Notes: a model not told the origin generated them from the sequence alone. A stretch of DNA of 64,000 nucleotides from Gammaproteobacteria bacterium (GCA_028293765.1 JAQGOG010000141.1:1-64000); one strand, 5' to 3'; shown: positions 32,490 to 42,008, counted from the first letter of the stretch. A program made the numbers and translations.

Positions 32490-32717
32490 ATGAGAGTTAG
32501 AGCGATATTCCTGGCGGTGGCTCTGGTGGGGCTCCTCGAGGGCTGCGCGCCGATCGAGCCGTGGGTGAAGCCCTACGAGCGCGAGCACTTCGCGGACCCC
32601 ATCATGTCATTCAACCGCGACCCGATCTCGGGTACGTACATCGATCACGTGTTCGAATCGCGCGAGGGCGCCCGCGGCGCCACCGGCGGCGTCGGTGGTG
32701 GTTGCGGATGCAATTGA
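32490..32717 (+). CDS. DUF4266 small lipoprotein
   Basis: A 75-aa lipoprotein: short signal peptide with lipobox L-E-G-C (Cys19), then the DUF4266 signature (V-K-P-Y-E-R-E-H-F-A-D-P-I-M) and a Gly-rich end G-G-G-C-G-C-N that could bind a metal or be modified. DUF4266 genes characteristically precede DUF3570 genes, as here: the next ATG lies inside this gene's last codons (10-bp overlap). The function of the pair is unknown; it is usually found with thioredoxin-like and redox proteins. Confidence 0.82.
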   Translation: MRVRAIFLAVALVGLLEGCAPIEPWVKPYEREHFADPIMSFNRDPISGTYIDHVFESREGARGATGGVGGGCGCN

Positions 32718-33934
32718 TCGAGAGCGTGATACGCGTGCGCGCACTGTCTCGCGCGCCACTCGGCCGGTGCCTGAAGGTGCTGGCCGCGCTTGGCGTCGTC
32801 GGCACGCCGGCGATCGCAGGCGTGCTGCCGGAAGACCGCGCCGATGCCATGTACCACAACTACAGCGGCGGCGGCATCACGATCCAGGGGCCCTCGGTCC
32901 TCGTGCGGAAAAAGATCGGCGACAACTTCTCACTGTCCGCGAACTATTACGAGGACATGATCTCGAGCGCGTCGATCGACGTGAAGCTGTCCGCGAGCCC
33001 CTACAAGGAGAAGCGCAAGCAGGAGAGCTTCTCCGTCGATTACCTGCACGGCAAGTCGACCTACACCGCGGGTTATATCCACAGCAGCGAGCCCGACTAC
33101 AAGTCGGATACGGCCTACTACTCGGTCAGTCAGGACATGTTCGGCGATCTCACGACCGTCAGCCTGAGCTTTCGGCGCGGCTGGGACAACGTGTACCGCG
33201 ACATCAAGGACCCGTTCACCGGCAGGCTAGAGAACGATCCCACGTTCCATCAGCGGGCCGATCATCGCGGCTACTCCCTGGCGTTGAGCCAGATTCTCAC
33301 TCGTAATGCGATTCTCAACCTCAACTACGAAGCCATCACCGATCAGGGCTACCTGGCCAATCCCTATCGGAAGATCCGCTACTTCGATCCCACCGTGCCG
33401 GGCAAGGCCTTCACCCTCGCGGACCAGATCTACCCGGGCACCCGTACGAGCAACGCCGCTTCCGGAACGCTGAAGTATTTCCTGCCCTACCGGGCGGCGG
33501 TCAGCGGCCAGTATCGTTACTTCAGGGACACCTGGGGCATCGTCGGACACACGGTTGAGCTCGACTACACGCAGCCGGCCTTCGGCCACTGGATTTTCGA
33601 CGGCAGCGTGCGGTTCTACCGGCAGAATGCGGCGACCTTTTACAGCGATCTGTTCCCCCGGGCGAACTATTCCAACTTCATGGCCCGCGACCGGGAGCTG
33701 GCAGCTTTCCATAGCCTGACCCTCGGCTTGGGCGCCTCGTACGAATTTCACGTGCCGCGCGCGCCGTGGATCAACAAGAGCAGCCTGAACATCCACTACA
33801 GCCGGATGATCATCGACTACAGCAACTTCCGTAATGCCCTGTATGCCGGCCAAGACGGCTTCTCAGCGGGCAACGAGCCGCTCTACCAGCTCAACGCCGG
33901 CATCCTGCAGGCGTTCGTCTCGATCTGGTTCTAA
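32708..33934 (+). CDS. DUF3570 outer-membrane beta-barrel protein
   Basis: A 408-aa exported protein of the DUF3570 family. Signal peptide to about residue 37 (G-T-P-A-I-A-G), then V-L-P-E-D-R-A-D-A-M-Y-H-N-Y-S-G-G-G, typical of the family, followed by many amphipathic strands and a terminal W-F, consistent with a 16-strand-like barrel. It starts at ATG 32708, overlapping the DUF4266 gene; the longer upstream frame is a shadow. Last gene of the rightward envelope set. Role unproven: porin or export channel for the complex. Confidence 0.85.
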   Translation: MQLIESVIRVRALSRAPLGRCLKVLAALGVVGTPAIAGVLPEDRADAMYHNYSGGGITIQGPSVLVRKKIGDNFSLSANYYEDMISSASIDVKLSASPYKEKRKQESFSVDYLHGKSTYTAGYIHSSEPDYKSDTAYYSVSQDMFGDLTTVSLSFRRGWDNVYRDIKDPFTGRLENDPTFHQRADHRGYSLALSQILTRNAILNLNYEAITDQGYLANPYRKIRYFDPTVPGKAFTLADQIYPGTRTSNAASGTLKYFLPYRAAVSGQYRYFRDTWGIVGHTVELDYTQPAFGHWIFDGSVRFYRQNAATFYSDLFPRANYSNFMARDRELAAFHSLTLGLGASYEFHVPRAPWINKSSLNIHYSRMIIDYSNFRNALYAGQDGFSAGNEPLYQLNAGILQAFVSIWF

Positions 33935-34089
33935 AAACTGAACCGCCGCTGAACCGGCGCATCAAACACCTCGCCTGGCCCCACTGCGAGCGCAGCTGAG
34001 TTAAGCTGCGCTCCTTACCGCCGGGCAGCGCCCGCATTCGTACGCGAGTGCCGGCGAGAACGGCTGTCAACAAACGAGGGGATCGAAGT

Positions 34090-34917
34090 ATGCGTACCCG
34101 CACCAGTTTTCTTACCGTGCTAGCCGGCGTGGCCCTGGCCGCTGTAGCTACGGGAGCCCACGCGCAGGCGCGCGAGGAAGGCAAGCTCCTGATGGCGAGC
34201 CAGGTTCTCGAAGAATTGCGCGATGCACGCGACCAGATGATTCCGGACCGGCTGCTCGAGCGCGCCTACGGCATTGCGGTCATACCTGACATGACGAAGA
34301 TTGCGTTCTTCGCCGGCGGCCGCCGCGGCCATGGCGTCCTCGTGGTGCGCGACAAGGACGGCCGGTTCACAAGTCCCGTCTTCATCACGATGACGGGCGG
34401 CAGCTTCGGCTGGCAGTGGGGCGCGCAGTCCACGGACATGGTGCTCGTCTTCACATCACGGAAAGGAATCGAAGGCATCACCGGAGGCAAAGTAACCTTG
34501 GGCGCGGACGCGTCAGTGGCGGCGGGCCCGGTCGGACGCCAGGCATCGGCCAATACCGATACGAGCTTCAAAGCAGAGGTGTACTCGTATTCGCGCACCC
34601 GCGGCGTCTTCGCGGGTATTGCCCTCGACGGGACTGCGCTCACTATCGATGACAAGGCGAACAACGCTTTCTATAAGAAGTCGGACGTGCTCGCGTCAGA
34701 TCTCATTTCCGGCAGCGTGAAGAGCGAAGATCCGGCAGCGGCGCGCTTCATGAGCGCGGTGTCCACAAGCACGCGAGGTAGCGAGGAATCCGCGTCCGCT
34801 GCACCCCCGCCGAAGGCTGCTGCCCCTCCTGCCGCACCCCCGCAGCCGCGCCCGCTGACGAGCGGAGCGCAGACGTTCCCGGCCGAAGACACGCAGCCGG
34901 GACGCGAGCCGAAGTAA
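34090..34917 (+). CDS. SYLF-domain lipid-binding protein
   Basis: A 275-aa secreted protein: signal peptide (about 1-25, T-G-A-H-A-Q), then a SYLF/Ysc84 domain (about 30-225) with A-Y-G-I-A-V-I-P, the G-G-R-R-G-H-G-V-L-V turn, G-W-Q-W-G-A-Q-S-T-D, and the family G-V-F-A-G-I-A-L-D-G near the end. SYLF proteins bind phosphoinositides in eukaryotes; bacterial members are periplasmic with unclear ligands. A Pro/Ala-rich tail of about 50 residues follows, absent from the minimal family. It stands alone, bounded downstream by two hairpins. Confidence 0.85.
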   Translation: MRTRTSFLTVLAGVALAAVATGAHAQAREEGKLLMASQVLEELRDARDQMIPDRLLERAYGIAVIPDMTKIAFFAGGRRGHGVLVVRDKDGRFTSPVFITMTGGSFGWQWGAQSTDMVLVFTSRKGIEGITGGKVTLGADASVAAGPVGRQASANTDTSFKAEVYSYSRTRGVFAGIALDGTALTIDDKANNAFYKKSDVLASDLISGSVKSEDPAAARFMSAVSTSTRGSEESASAAPPPKAAAPPAAPPQPRPLTSGAQTFPAEDTQPGREPK

Positions 34918-34937
34918 CCCGATCTCCGCTGCTCCGC

Positions 34938-34966
34938 TCTGCGCCGCCCGACTCTGACGGCGCAGA
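34938..34966 (+). terminator. Stem-loop terminator after SYLF gene
   Basis: Perfect 9-bp stem (tctgcgccg / cggcgcaga) with an 11-nt loop, 21 bases after the SYLF stop, followed by a pyrimidine-rich stretch (cacccttcctcct). Confidence 0.55.
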
Positions 34967-34988
34967 CACCCTTCCTCCTGAGAGGCTC

Positions 34989-35013
34989 CGCTCGCCACCT
35001 ATTGGTGCGAGCG
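34989..35013. other. Second hairpin upstream of transglutaminase operon
   Basis: Stem cgctcgc/gcgagcg extended by acc/ggt across a one-base bulge, loop TATT. It lies between the SYLF terminator and GTG 35169; it may be a second terminator or a leader structure of the operon. Confidence 0.45.
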
Positions 35014-35168
35014 TGTCCTGGTTTGGTGCGAAAGCACCGGGCTGTGGGGCCTTATACTGCCGCGCGGTGAAGCGGCCCCGGCCTTGCATGCCCTGAAAGC
35101 CCGTGCGGTTTCGCGGGCAAAACCTAGAACACTCATACTGCCGCTGACCATCGGGTGGGAGATTCTCA

Positions 35169-38100
35169 GTGTCGATCCATGTCGCGCTCAATCACGTCAC
35201 ACACTATCGTTACGATCGGCTCATCACACTGAGTCCGCAGATCGTGCGCCTGCGGCCGGCACCGCACTGCCGGACCCGCATTCTCTCGTACTCACTCCGG
35301 GTCGAGCCCGCCGAGCACTTCGTCAACTGGCAGCAGGATCCGCAGGCCAACTATCTCGCTCGCCTCACCTTTCCGGAAAAGACACGCGAGCTGCGCATCG
35401 CGGTCGATCTGGTGGCCGAGATGGCCGTTCTCAATCCGTTCGATTTCTTCCTCGAGCCCTACGCGCGGCAGTTTCCATTCGCGTATGAGGCTACCGAGCA
35501 GCGCGAGCTCGCGCCCTACCTGACGAAGCTGGCTTCCACCCAGCTGTTCGCGGAATTCCTGAATTCGATTCCGCGCGAGCACGCGAGCCTCATCGACTTC
35601 CTCGTCGACATCAACATGCGGCTGTCCCGCGACGTCGGGTATCTCATCCGCATGCAACCCGGTGTGCAGACTCCTGAGGAGACCCTGGAGGAAGCTTCCG
35701 GCTCATGCCGCGACTCGGCGTGGCTGCTGGTGCAACTGCTGCGACATCTCGGGCTGGCTGCGCGGTTCGTGTCCGGCTATCTCGTCCAACTCACGGCCGA
35801 CGTGAAATCTCTCGATGGGCCGTCCGGGCCGACGACCGATTTCACCGATCTGCACGCGTGGTGTGAGGTGTACCTGCCGGGGGCGGGCTGGATCGGTTTC
35901 GATCCTACTTCCGGGCTGCTGGCCGGCGAGGGCCATATTCCGCTTGCGTGTACGCCCGAGCCGTCTTCGGCGGCTCCCGTGTCGGGACTCGTCGAAGAAA
36001 GCGAAGTCGAGTTCGAACATACGATGGCGGTCCAGCGCATCTGGGAGGCGCCGCGTGTCACCAAGCCCTATAGCGAGGAGCAGTGGGAGGCCGTAGAGCG
36101 GTTAGGGCATGCGGTGGACGCCGACCTGAAGGCGCTCGACGTGCGCCTCACCATGGGCGGCGAACCCACATTCGTCGCCAGCGACGATCCGGACGGCGCG
36201 GAATGGAACACGGCCGCCCTCGGAGAGACGAAGCGCGTTCGCGCAGCGGAGCTCTACCATCGCCTGAAGGAACAGTACGCGCCGACCGGGCTCATGCACT
36301 TCGGGCAGGGGAAGTGGTATCCCGGCGAACCGTTGCCACGCTGGTCGCTGAACTGCTTCTGGCGGCGTGATGGCGCGCCGATCTGGGAGAACCCGGACCT
36401 GTACGCGGACGAAAGCACTAACTACGGCGTCACGGAAGCCATGGCAGAGCGCTTTCTGGCGGGCGTTGCTTCGCGCCTCGGTCTGTCGCCGGCCTTCGTG
36501 TTTGCTGCCTATGAGGACGCGTTCTATTACATCTGGCGCGAGCGACGTCTGCCCGTAAACGTCGACCCCTTCGAATCCAGGCTGGAGGACGCGGTCGAGC
36601 GCACGCGGTTGGCGCGGGTTTTCGAGCGGGGGGTCGACCGGGCGGTCGGTCACGTGTTGCCCGTCTCACGGAACGCGAGAGGTACTGCGTGGCAGACCGG
36701 ACCGTGGTTTTTGCGCCAGGAGCGCTGCTACCTCGTCCCGGGCGACTCGCCGCTGGGTTTGCGGTTGCCGTTGGACAGCCTGCCCTGGGTGAAGGCTGAG
36801 GATTATCCCTATGTGTCACAACCCGATCCGAGCCAGACCTTCCCTCCCCTACCTCGCCCGGCGACCATCAGGCAACAGCTGCGGGAAGCCGGTGACCTTC
36901 GGGCGAGCCTTGCCGAGGCTGCCGTACGTAGCGGTCACGCCGATACCTTCACGACTTCGGCCGCTGGTGGGGACTATCGGGGCGCGGTTACCCAGAACGC
37001 GACGCGTGGCGACTCCGCCAACGACGTGACTGGTGCCCGTGACACCGATGTACCGACGCTGCGCGCTCCCCTTCCGCGCGAGTCCGCTGCAGAGATAACG
37101 CGGACGGCGTTGTGCGCCGAGCCGCGCAACGGCGTGTTGTATATCTTCATGCCTCCGGCGAGCCGACTCGAGGAGTACCTGGAACTCGTAGCCGCAGTAG
37201 AGGCTACGGCGGCAGCCTTGTCGCAACCAGTCATCCTGGAAGGTTACGAGCCGCCACGCGATCCTCGGCTGAACAGCTTCCGGGTCACCCCGGATCCGGG
37301 CGTCATCGAGGTGAACATTCATCCATCCGGGAGTTGGGACGAGCTCGTCGGGCGCACCACTCACCTTTACGAGGCCGCTCGGCTGTCGAAGCTCACGAGT
37401 GAGAAGTTCATGCTCGATGGCCGGCACACCGGCACCGGCGGCGGTAATCACTTCGTGCTGGGCGGCGCGACCACGGGCGATTCGCCCTTCCTGCGCCGTC
37501 CCGACCTGTTGCGAAGCCTGCTCGCCTACTGGCACAACCATCCGTCGCTGTCGTACCTGTTCTCGGGCTTGTTCGTCGGACCGACCTCGCAGGCGCCGCG
37601 CGTCGATGAAGCGCGTAACGATTCGCTCTACGAGCTCGAAATTGCGTTCCAACAGGTGCCGCAGCCCGGCACGGCTTGCCCCCCCTGGCTCGTCGACCGC
37701 CTGTTCCGCAACCTGCTGATCGATGTCACCGGAAACACCCATCGCGCCGAGTTCTGCATCGACAAGCTGTATTCGCCCGACGGGCCGACGGGCCGCCTCG
37801 GATTGCTCGAGCTGCGGGCGTTTGAAATGCCGCCGCATGAGCGCATGAGCCTCACGCAGCAGCTATTGTTGCGATCGCTGGTGGCGCGCTTCTGGCGCAC
37901 GCCCTATGCGCCAACGCGGCTGACCCGCTGGGGAACGGAGCTGCACGATCGCTTCATGCTGCCGTACTTCGTCGAGCAGGATTTCGCCGATGTGCTCGTG
38001 GAGCAGAATGCCGCCGGCTTCCCGCTGCGGACAGATTGGTTCGCCCCGCATTTCGAGTTCCGTTTTCCGAAGTACGGCGACTTCGCCGCGCGTGGCGTCG

Positions 38101-38603
38101 AGATCGAGCTCCGACAGGCGCTCGAGCCCTGGCACGTGATGGGCGAGGAAGGCGCAACTGGCGGTGCCGTACGGTACGTGGACTCCTCGGTCGAGCGGCT
38201 GCAGGTGAAAGCAACAGGACTCGCTCCCGATCGCTATGTCCTGGCCTGTAATGGGCGGCGCGTCCCCCTCCGACCCACTGGAAATGTGGGCGAATTCGTC
38301 GGCGGTGTGCGCTATCGCGCCTGGCAACCTGCGTCGTCCCTTCATCCGACGATCGGCGTGCACGCGCCGCTCGCGTTCGATGTCGTGGATACCTGGATGG
38401 AACGCTCGCTCGGCGGCTGTCAATATCACGTGGCGCATCCCGGCGGACGCAGCTACGCGACATTCCCAGTCAATGCGTTCGAGTCCGAAAGCCGCCGCCG
38501 GGCGCGATTCTTCCGGATGGGGCACACACCCGGACACCTCGCTCCTGCACAGGAAGCGGCGAACCCGGACTTTCCGTTTACGCTCGACCTCAGGAGGGTT
38601 TGA
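35169..38603 (+). CDS. Transglutaminase-like protein with DUF2126
   Basis: An 1144-aa two-part cytoplasmic protein. Residues 1-about 280: bacterial transglutaminase-like N-terminal beta domain and papain-fold core with triad Cys180 (G-S-C-R-D-S-A-W), His229 (L-H-A-W) and Asp245 (F-D-P-T-S-G). Residues about 300-1130: DUF2126, with M-G-G-E-P-T-F-V, W-Y-P-G-E-P-L-P-R-W and G-K-W motifs and late H-T-G-T-G-G-G-N-H, which together recall a carboxylate-amine-ligase/peptide-bond enzyme. It starts at GTG 35169 with GGGAG upstream. This family is always found with circularly permuted ATP-grasp and alpha-E genes. The substrate is unknown; the set is thought to make and cut short peptides. Confidence 0.88.
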   Translation: MSIHVALNHVTHYRYDRLITLSPQIVRLRPAPHCRTRILSYSLRVEPAEHFVNWQQDPQANYLARLTFPEKTRELRIAVDLVAEMAVLNPFDFFLEPYARQFPFAYEATEQRELAPYLTKLASTQLFAEFLNSIPREHASLIDFLVDINMRLSRDVGYLIRMQPGVQTPEETLEEASGSCRDSAWLLVQLLRHLGLAARFVSGYLVQLTADVKSLDGPSGPTTDFTDLHAWCEVYLPGAGWIGFDPTSGLLAGEGHIPLACTPEPSSAAPVSGLVEESEVEFEHTMAVQRIWEAPRVTKPYSEEQWEAVERLGHAVDADLKALDVRLTMGGEPTFVASDDPDGAEWNTAALGETKRVRAAELYHRLKEQYAPTGLMHFGQGKWYPGEPLPRWSLNCFWRRDGAPIWENPDLYADESTNYGVTEAMAERFLAGVASRLGLSPAFVFAAYEDAFYYIWRERRLPVNVDPFESRLEDAVERTRLARVFERGVDRAVGHVLPVSRNARGTAWQTGPWFLRQERCYLVPGDSPLGLRLPLDSLPWVKAEDYPYVSQPDPSQTFPPLPRPATIRQQLREAGDLRASLAEAAVRSGHADTFTTSAAGGDYRGAVTQNATRGDSANDVTGARDTDVPTLRAPLPRESAAEITRTALCAEPRNGVLYIFMPPASRLEEYLELVAAVEATAAALSQPVILEGYEPPRDPRLNSFRVTPDPGVIEVNIHPSGSWDELVGRTTHLYEAARLSKLTSEKFMLDGRHTGTGGGNHFVLGGATTGDSPFLRRPDLLRSLLAYWHNHPSLSYLFSGLFVGPTSQAPRVDEARNDSLYELEIAFQQVPQPGTACPPWLVDRLFRNLLIDVTGNTHRAEFCIDKLYSPDGPTGRLGLLELRAFEMPPHERMSLTQQLLLRSLVARFWRTPYAPTRLTRWGTELHDRFMLPYFVEQDFADVLVEQNAAGFPLRTDWFAPHFEFRFPKYGDFAARGVEIELRQALEPWHVMGEEGATGGAVRYVDSSVERLQVKATGLAPDRYVLACNGRRVPLRPTGNVGEFVGGVRYRAWQPASSLHPTIGVHAPLAFDVVDTWMERSLGGCQYHVAHPGGRSYATFPVNAFESESRRRARFFRMGHTPGHLAPAQEAANPDFPFTLDLRRV

Positions 38604-38609
38604 CCCACG

Positions 38610-41111
38610 ATGAGTGCTGCACGGCCGGACACCGTGGCGAACGGCTGCCTCGCAAGCTACATTTCCGACCCGCGCCGCTATGACGAGCTGCTCGAGCCGA
38701 CCGGTGTGGTTCGTCCGCAGTGGCGCCCGCTCATCGACCGGCTCACGGACAACGATGCGAGAGCGGTCGCCCGGCGCGGGCTCGAGCTTACGCGGCGTCT
38801 GATCGTCGAAAACGGCGTCACGTACAACGTCTACGCGGATCCCCAGGGCGCCGACCGTCCCTGGGCGCTCGACCCGGTTCCCTTCGTCATGACCGCCGTC
38901 GAATGGAAGAGCCTGGAGGGCGGCCTGGCGCAGAGGGCGCGGGTTCTGGATGCGCTGCTGGCCGATCTCTACGGGCCGCAACGCCTGCTGGCCGAAGGCA
39001 TCGTCCCGCCCGAGCTGGTTTTCGGTCATCCCAACTTCCTGTGGCCCTGTCACGGCGTCGTCCCGAAAGGCGGCAGCTGGCTGCAGGTCTACGCCGCCGA
39101 CCTCGCGCGCGCGCCGGACGGACACTGGTGGGTGATGGCGGACCGCACGCAAACCCCCTCCGGCGCCGGTTATGCGCTCGAGAACCGCGAGATCGTCGAG
39201 CAGGTGCTGCCCGACGCGATCTCCGCAGTGGGGGCTCGGCGCATTGGCGGATTTTTTGGCGAGCTGCGGGACCGGCTGCTCGGCTCCGCCGACGATGGCG
39301 AGACTCCTTTGGCCATCATCCTGACACCGGGCCCCTTCAACGAGACGTACTTCGAACACGCCTATCTCGCGCGGCAGCTCGGGTTGCCACTCGCAGAGGG
39401 CTCGGATCTCACGGTCCGAAACGACACCGTCTACCTCAAGACCTTGGGGGGCTTGCGGCGCGTTCACACCATTCTGCGCCGTCTCGATGATGACTTTTGC
39501 GACCCGGTCGAGTTGCGCAGCGATTCCGCGCTTGGAGTCGCCGGCCTGCTGGGCGCCGTACGGGCCGGCCGCGTGCAATTGGCCAACGCGCTCGGATCCG
39601 GCGTGCTGGAGTCCGCCGGTTGGCTGGGCTTCCTGCCCAGGATCGCCGAGCGGCTGCTGGGCGAAAAACTGACGCTGCCCGCGTTGGCGACGTGGTGGTG
39701 CGGCGAGGAACCGGCGCTCGACTACGTCGTGGCCAACCTGGATCGCCTCGTCATCAAGCCCACTTGGCCCAATCAGCGCTTCGAACCGGTATTTGGCCGC
39801 AGCCTCGAAGGCGCGGCTCGCACGAATCTCATAGAGCGACTGCGAACCCGTCCCTACGCGTACGTCGCGCAGGAACACCTGGCACTGTCGCAAGCTCCCG
39901 TCTGGAGGCCGCACGGCGCGCTGGGCTTCGCTGCCAAAGCCGTTTCCATCCGTATGTATGCGGTTGCGTCCGGATCGGGCCACAGTGTGATGCCCGGCGG
40001 ACTTGCACGTATCGCCACCGACACGGCCGTCGACGTGGTTTCGACGCAGCGAGGCGGCGGGAGTAAGGACATCTGGGTCCTGGCAGATCCCGCGGACAGC
40101 GACTCGACAACGATCCACCGAGGGGGCTCCCGCATTGCCGTTCGCCACGACGAGGTTCCATCCCGACTCGTCGAGAACCTGTATTGGTTCGGTCGCTACT
40201 GCGTGCGTTGTGAAGACAAGGCGCGCCTGCTGCGCGCCACCCTCGGGGCGCGGATCGACGCAAGTGTCTGGAAATCGGCGGTGAAGATCTGCCGCGACAC
40301 CGGCCTGATCGCGCTCGACGCGGAGCCGACGGCGAGTCTGCGAGACGAACGCAACTCACAGGGAGTGGTAGCGGACGTCAGGCGCCTGGCCTGGTGCGCC
40401 TCGCAGGTCCGCGGAAGGCTCTCTTCGAGTTACTGGCGCGCGGTCTCCGACATGCAACGCCGCTTGCAGGAAGGGCTCGCGTCACGCGACGAGCCCCGGG
40501 CCATCCTGGACCGATTGTTGCTGTCTCTCGCGGCGCTCGCGGGCTTTTCGTTCGACGATATGACGCAGGATGCGGGCTGGCGCCTGCTGCGCGTCGGCCG
40601 GAGGCTCGAACGTCTGCAATTCGGGGCAAGCGTTCTGGCACAACACATGGCATCCGACACAGCGATCCGACAGAGACATATCGAATGGCTGCTCGAGGCT
40701 AACGACAGCATGCGCGTGTACCGCTCACGCTATGCCGTCGCACCGCGCCTCTGGCCGACACTCGACTTACTCCTTCGCGACGCCGAACATCCGGGGGCGC
40801 TCGCCTTTCTGTCGCGGGCAGTTGCCAGGGACCTTGCCGCACTGTCCGCCTCGTTAGCCACGTCTTCGGCCGCATCTCTGGTGGCATCTTTGGGCGGCGA
40901 GGCAGAGGACGCCCTGGATGAAGTCATTCCTGACCTCGGCGATGAGGAGTTGCTGACACTCGAAGGCGACGGCCGCGATGCCGAGCGGGCGCGACAGTCG
41001 CTCGCTACGCGGCTGCGTGCCCTCGCCGCGTCCGCCGGCAAGCTATCGGACCGGTTGTCGATGCGGCACTTCTCCCACATCGACCTCAACTCGCAGGCCC
41101 TCGCCATATGA
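38610..41111 (+). CDS. Circularly permuted ATP-grasp fused to alpha-E domain
   Basis: An 833-aa fusion of two proteins that are separate genes in many genomes. Residues about 15-480: circularly permuted type-2 ATP-grasp (Y-D-E-L-L, T-Y-N-V-Y, D-R-T-Q-T-P-S-G-A-G-Y-A-L-E-N-R, G-P-F-N-E-T-Y-F-E-H, L-V-I-K-P-T). Residues about 515-825: alpha-E, opening with the typical S-R-L-V-E-N-L-Y-W-F-G-R-Y and containing R-A-V-S-D-M-Q. ATP-grasp enzymes join a carboxylate to an amine; alpha-E is an all-helical partner of unknown activity. Six bases after the DUF2126 gene and overlapping the next by 4 bp: one operon. Confidence 0.9.
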   Translation: MSAARPDTVANGCLASYISDPRRYDELLEPTGVVRPQWRPLIDRLTDNDARAVARRGLELTRRLIVENGVTYNVYADPQGADRPWALDPVPFVMTAVEWKSLEGGLAQRARVLDALLADLYGPQRLLAEGIVPPELVFGHPNFLWPCHGVVPKGGSWLQVYAADLARAPDGHWWVMADRTQTPSGAGYALENREIVEQVLPDAISAVGARRIGGFFGELRDRLLGSADDGETPLAIILTPGPFNETYFEHAYLARQLGLPLAEGSDLTVRNDTVYLKTLGGLRRVHTILRRLDDDFCDPVELRSDSALGVAGLLGAVRAGRVQLANALGSGVLESAGWLGFLPRIAERLLGEKLTLPALATWWCGEEPALDYVVANLDRLVIKPTWPNQRFEPVFGRSLEGAARTNLIERLRTRPYAYVAQEHLALSQAPVWRPHGALGFAAKAVSIRMYAVASGSGHSVMPGGLARIATDTAVDVVSTQRGGGSKDIWVLADPADSDSTTIHRGGSRIAVRHDEVPSRLVENLYWFGRYCVRCEDKARLLRATLGARIDASVWKSAVKICRDTGLIALDAEPTASLRDERNSQGVVADVRRLAWCASQVRGRLSSSYWRAVSDMQRRLQEGLASRDEPRAILDRLLLSLAALAGFSFDDMTQDAGWRLLRVGRRLERLQFGASVLAQHMASDTAIRQRHIEWLLEANDSMRVYRSRYAVAPRLWPTLDLLLRDAEHPGALAFLSRAVARDLAALSASLATSSAASLVASLGGEAEDALDEVIPDLGDEELLTLEGDGRDAERARQSLATRLRALAASAGKLSDRLSMRHFSHIDLNSQALAI

Positions 41112-41983
41112 GCGGCACCACCCGCTATCGCATTCGCCACGAGACCGCCTACGTCTACGGCAGCGATGTAGTGCATTCCCATCAGCTGCTGCACCTGGTG
41201 CCGCGTCCCGCGCCCTACCAACAATGCCTCGAGCATACGATCGACATCTCTCCAGCCGCCTACCGCCGGCATGAAGAATTCGATGCGTTCGGCAACCCCG
41301 TCACGCGTGTCGAGTTCGAGCACCCACACCGGCGGCTCGCAGTCACCACCGACATGGAGGTAGAGGTGCATCCACGACCGTCCGTGCTCGCGGCCGATAC
41401 GGTCGCGTGGGAACGGCTGGCCGCGCGGCTCACCTACACTGGCCGGTTCCCGGCGCGCGAGGACCTCGAAGCGAGCCGCTTCCGGCATGAGTCACCCTAT
41501 GTCAGGGTGAAACAGATGTTTACGGAGTATGCGGACGATTGCTTCCCTGCGGGACGCCCCATTCTGGCGTGCGCGCAGGCCGTGATGACCAAAATCAACA
41601 GCGAGTTCAAATACTCGCCCGGCGAGACGACGATCGCCACCCCCGTCACCGAAGTGTTGAAATTGCGGCGTGGCGTGTGCCAGGACTTCGCACACCTGAT
41701 GATTGCGTGCCTGCGTTCGCGAGGCCTCGCCGCCCGCTACGTGAGCGGCTACGTGCGGAGCCTGGTCGGCTCCGCCGCATCGCACGCGTGGGTCGCGGTC
41801 TACACACCGCCCTTCGGATGGCTCGAGCTCGATCCCACCAACGACACTATGGTCGGAATCGACCACATCGCCGTGGCATGGGGCCGCGATTTCGGCGATG
41901 TCTCACCCCTGCGCGGCATCATCCTCGGCGGCGGCAGCCATCGGCTGTCCGTGGCCGTGCGGGTCGAGCAGTTAGACGGCTGA
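41108..41983 (+). CDS. Transglutaminase-like cysteine peptidase family protein
   Basis: A 291-aa stand-alone bacterial transglutaminase-fold protein. The N-terminal beta domain (about 5-100, R-Y-R-I-R-H-E-T-A-Y-V-Y) precedes the core with Cys191 (R-R-G-V-C-Q-D-F-A-H), His226 (S-H-A-W) and Asp242 (E-L-D-P-T-N). Its ATG overlaps the ATP-grasp/alpha-E stop (4 bp). Iyer and co-workers proposed that such operons use ATP-grasp to build, and transglutaminase-fold peptidases to trim, a peptide tag or storage peptide; that is a prediction only. No precursor peptide gene is visible here. Confidence 0.88.
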   Translation: MSGTTRYRIRHETAYVYGSDVVHSHQLLHLVPRPAPYQQCLEHTIDISPAAYRRHEEFDAFGNPVTRVEFEHPHRRLAVTTDMEVEVHPRPSVLAADTVAWERLAARLTYTGRFPAREDLEASRFRHESPYVRVKQMFTEYADDCFPAGRPILACAQAVMTKINSEFKYSPGETTIATPVTEVLKLRRGVCQDFAHLMIACLRSRGLAARYVSGYVRSLVGSAASHAWVAVYTPPFGWLELDPTNDTMVGIDHIAVAWGRDFGDVSPLRGIILGGGSHRLSVAVRVEQLDG

Positions 41984-42008
41984 TACCTGCGACCGCCGAG
42001 CCGGCAGA

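Noticed and set aside
37863-40148. Open frame of 761 codons on the minus strand
   Set aside because: It runs antisense to the DUF2126 and ATP-grasp genes, which have full catalytic motifs; no recognisable domain or start signal in the antisense frame.
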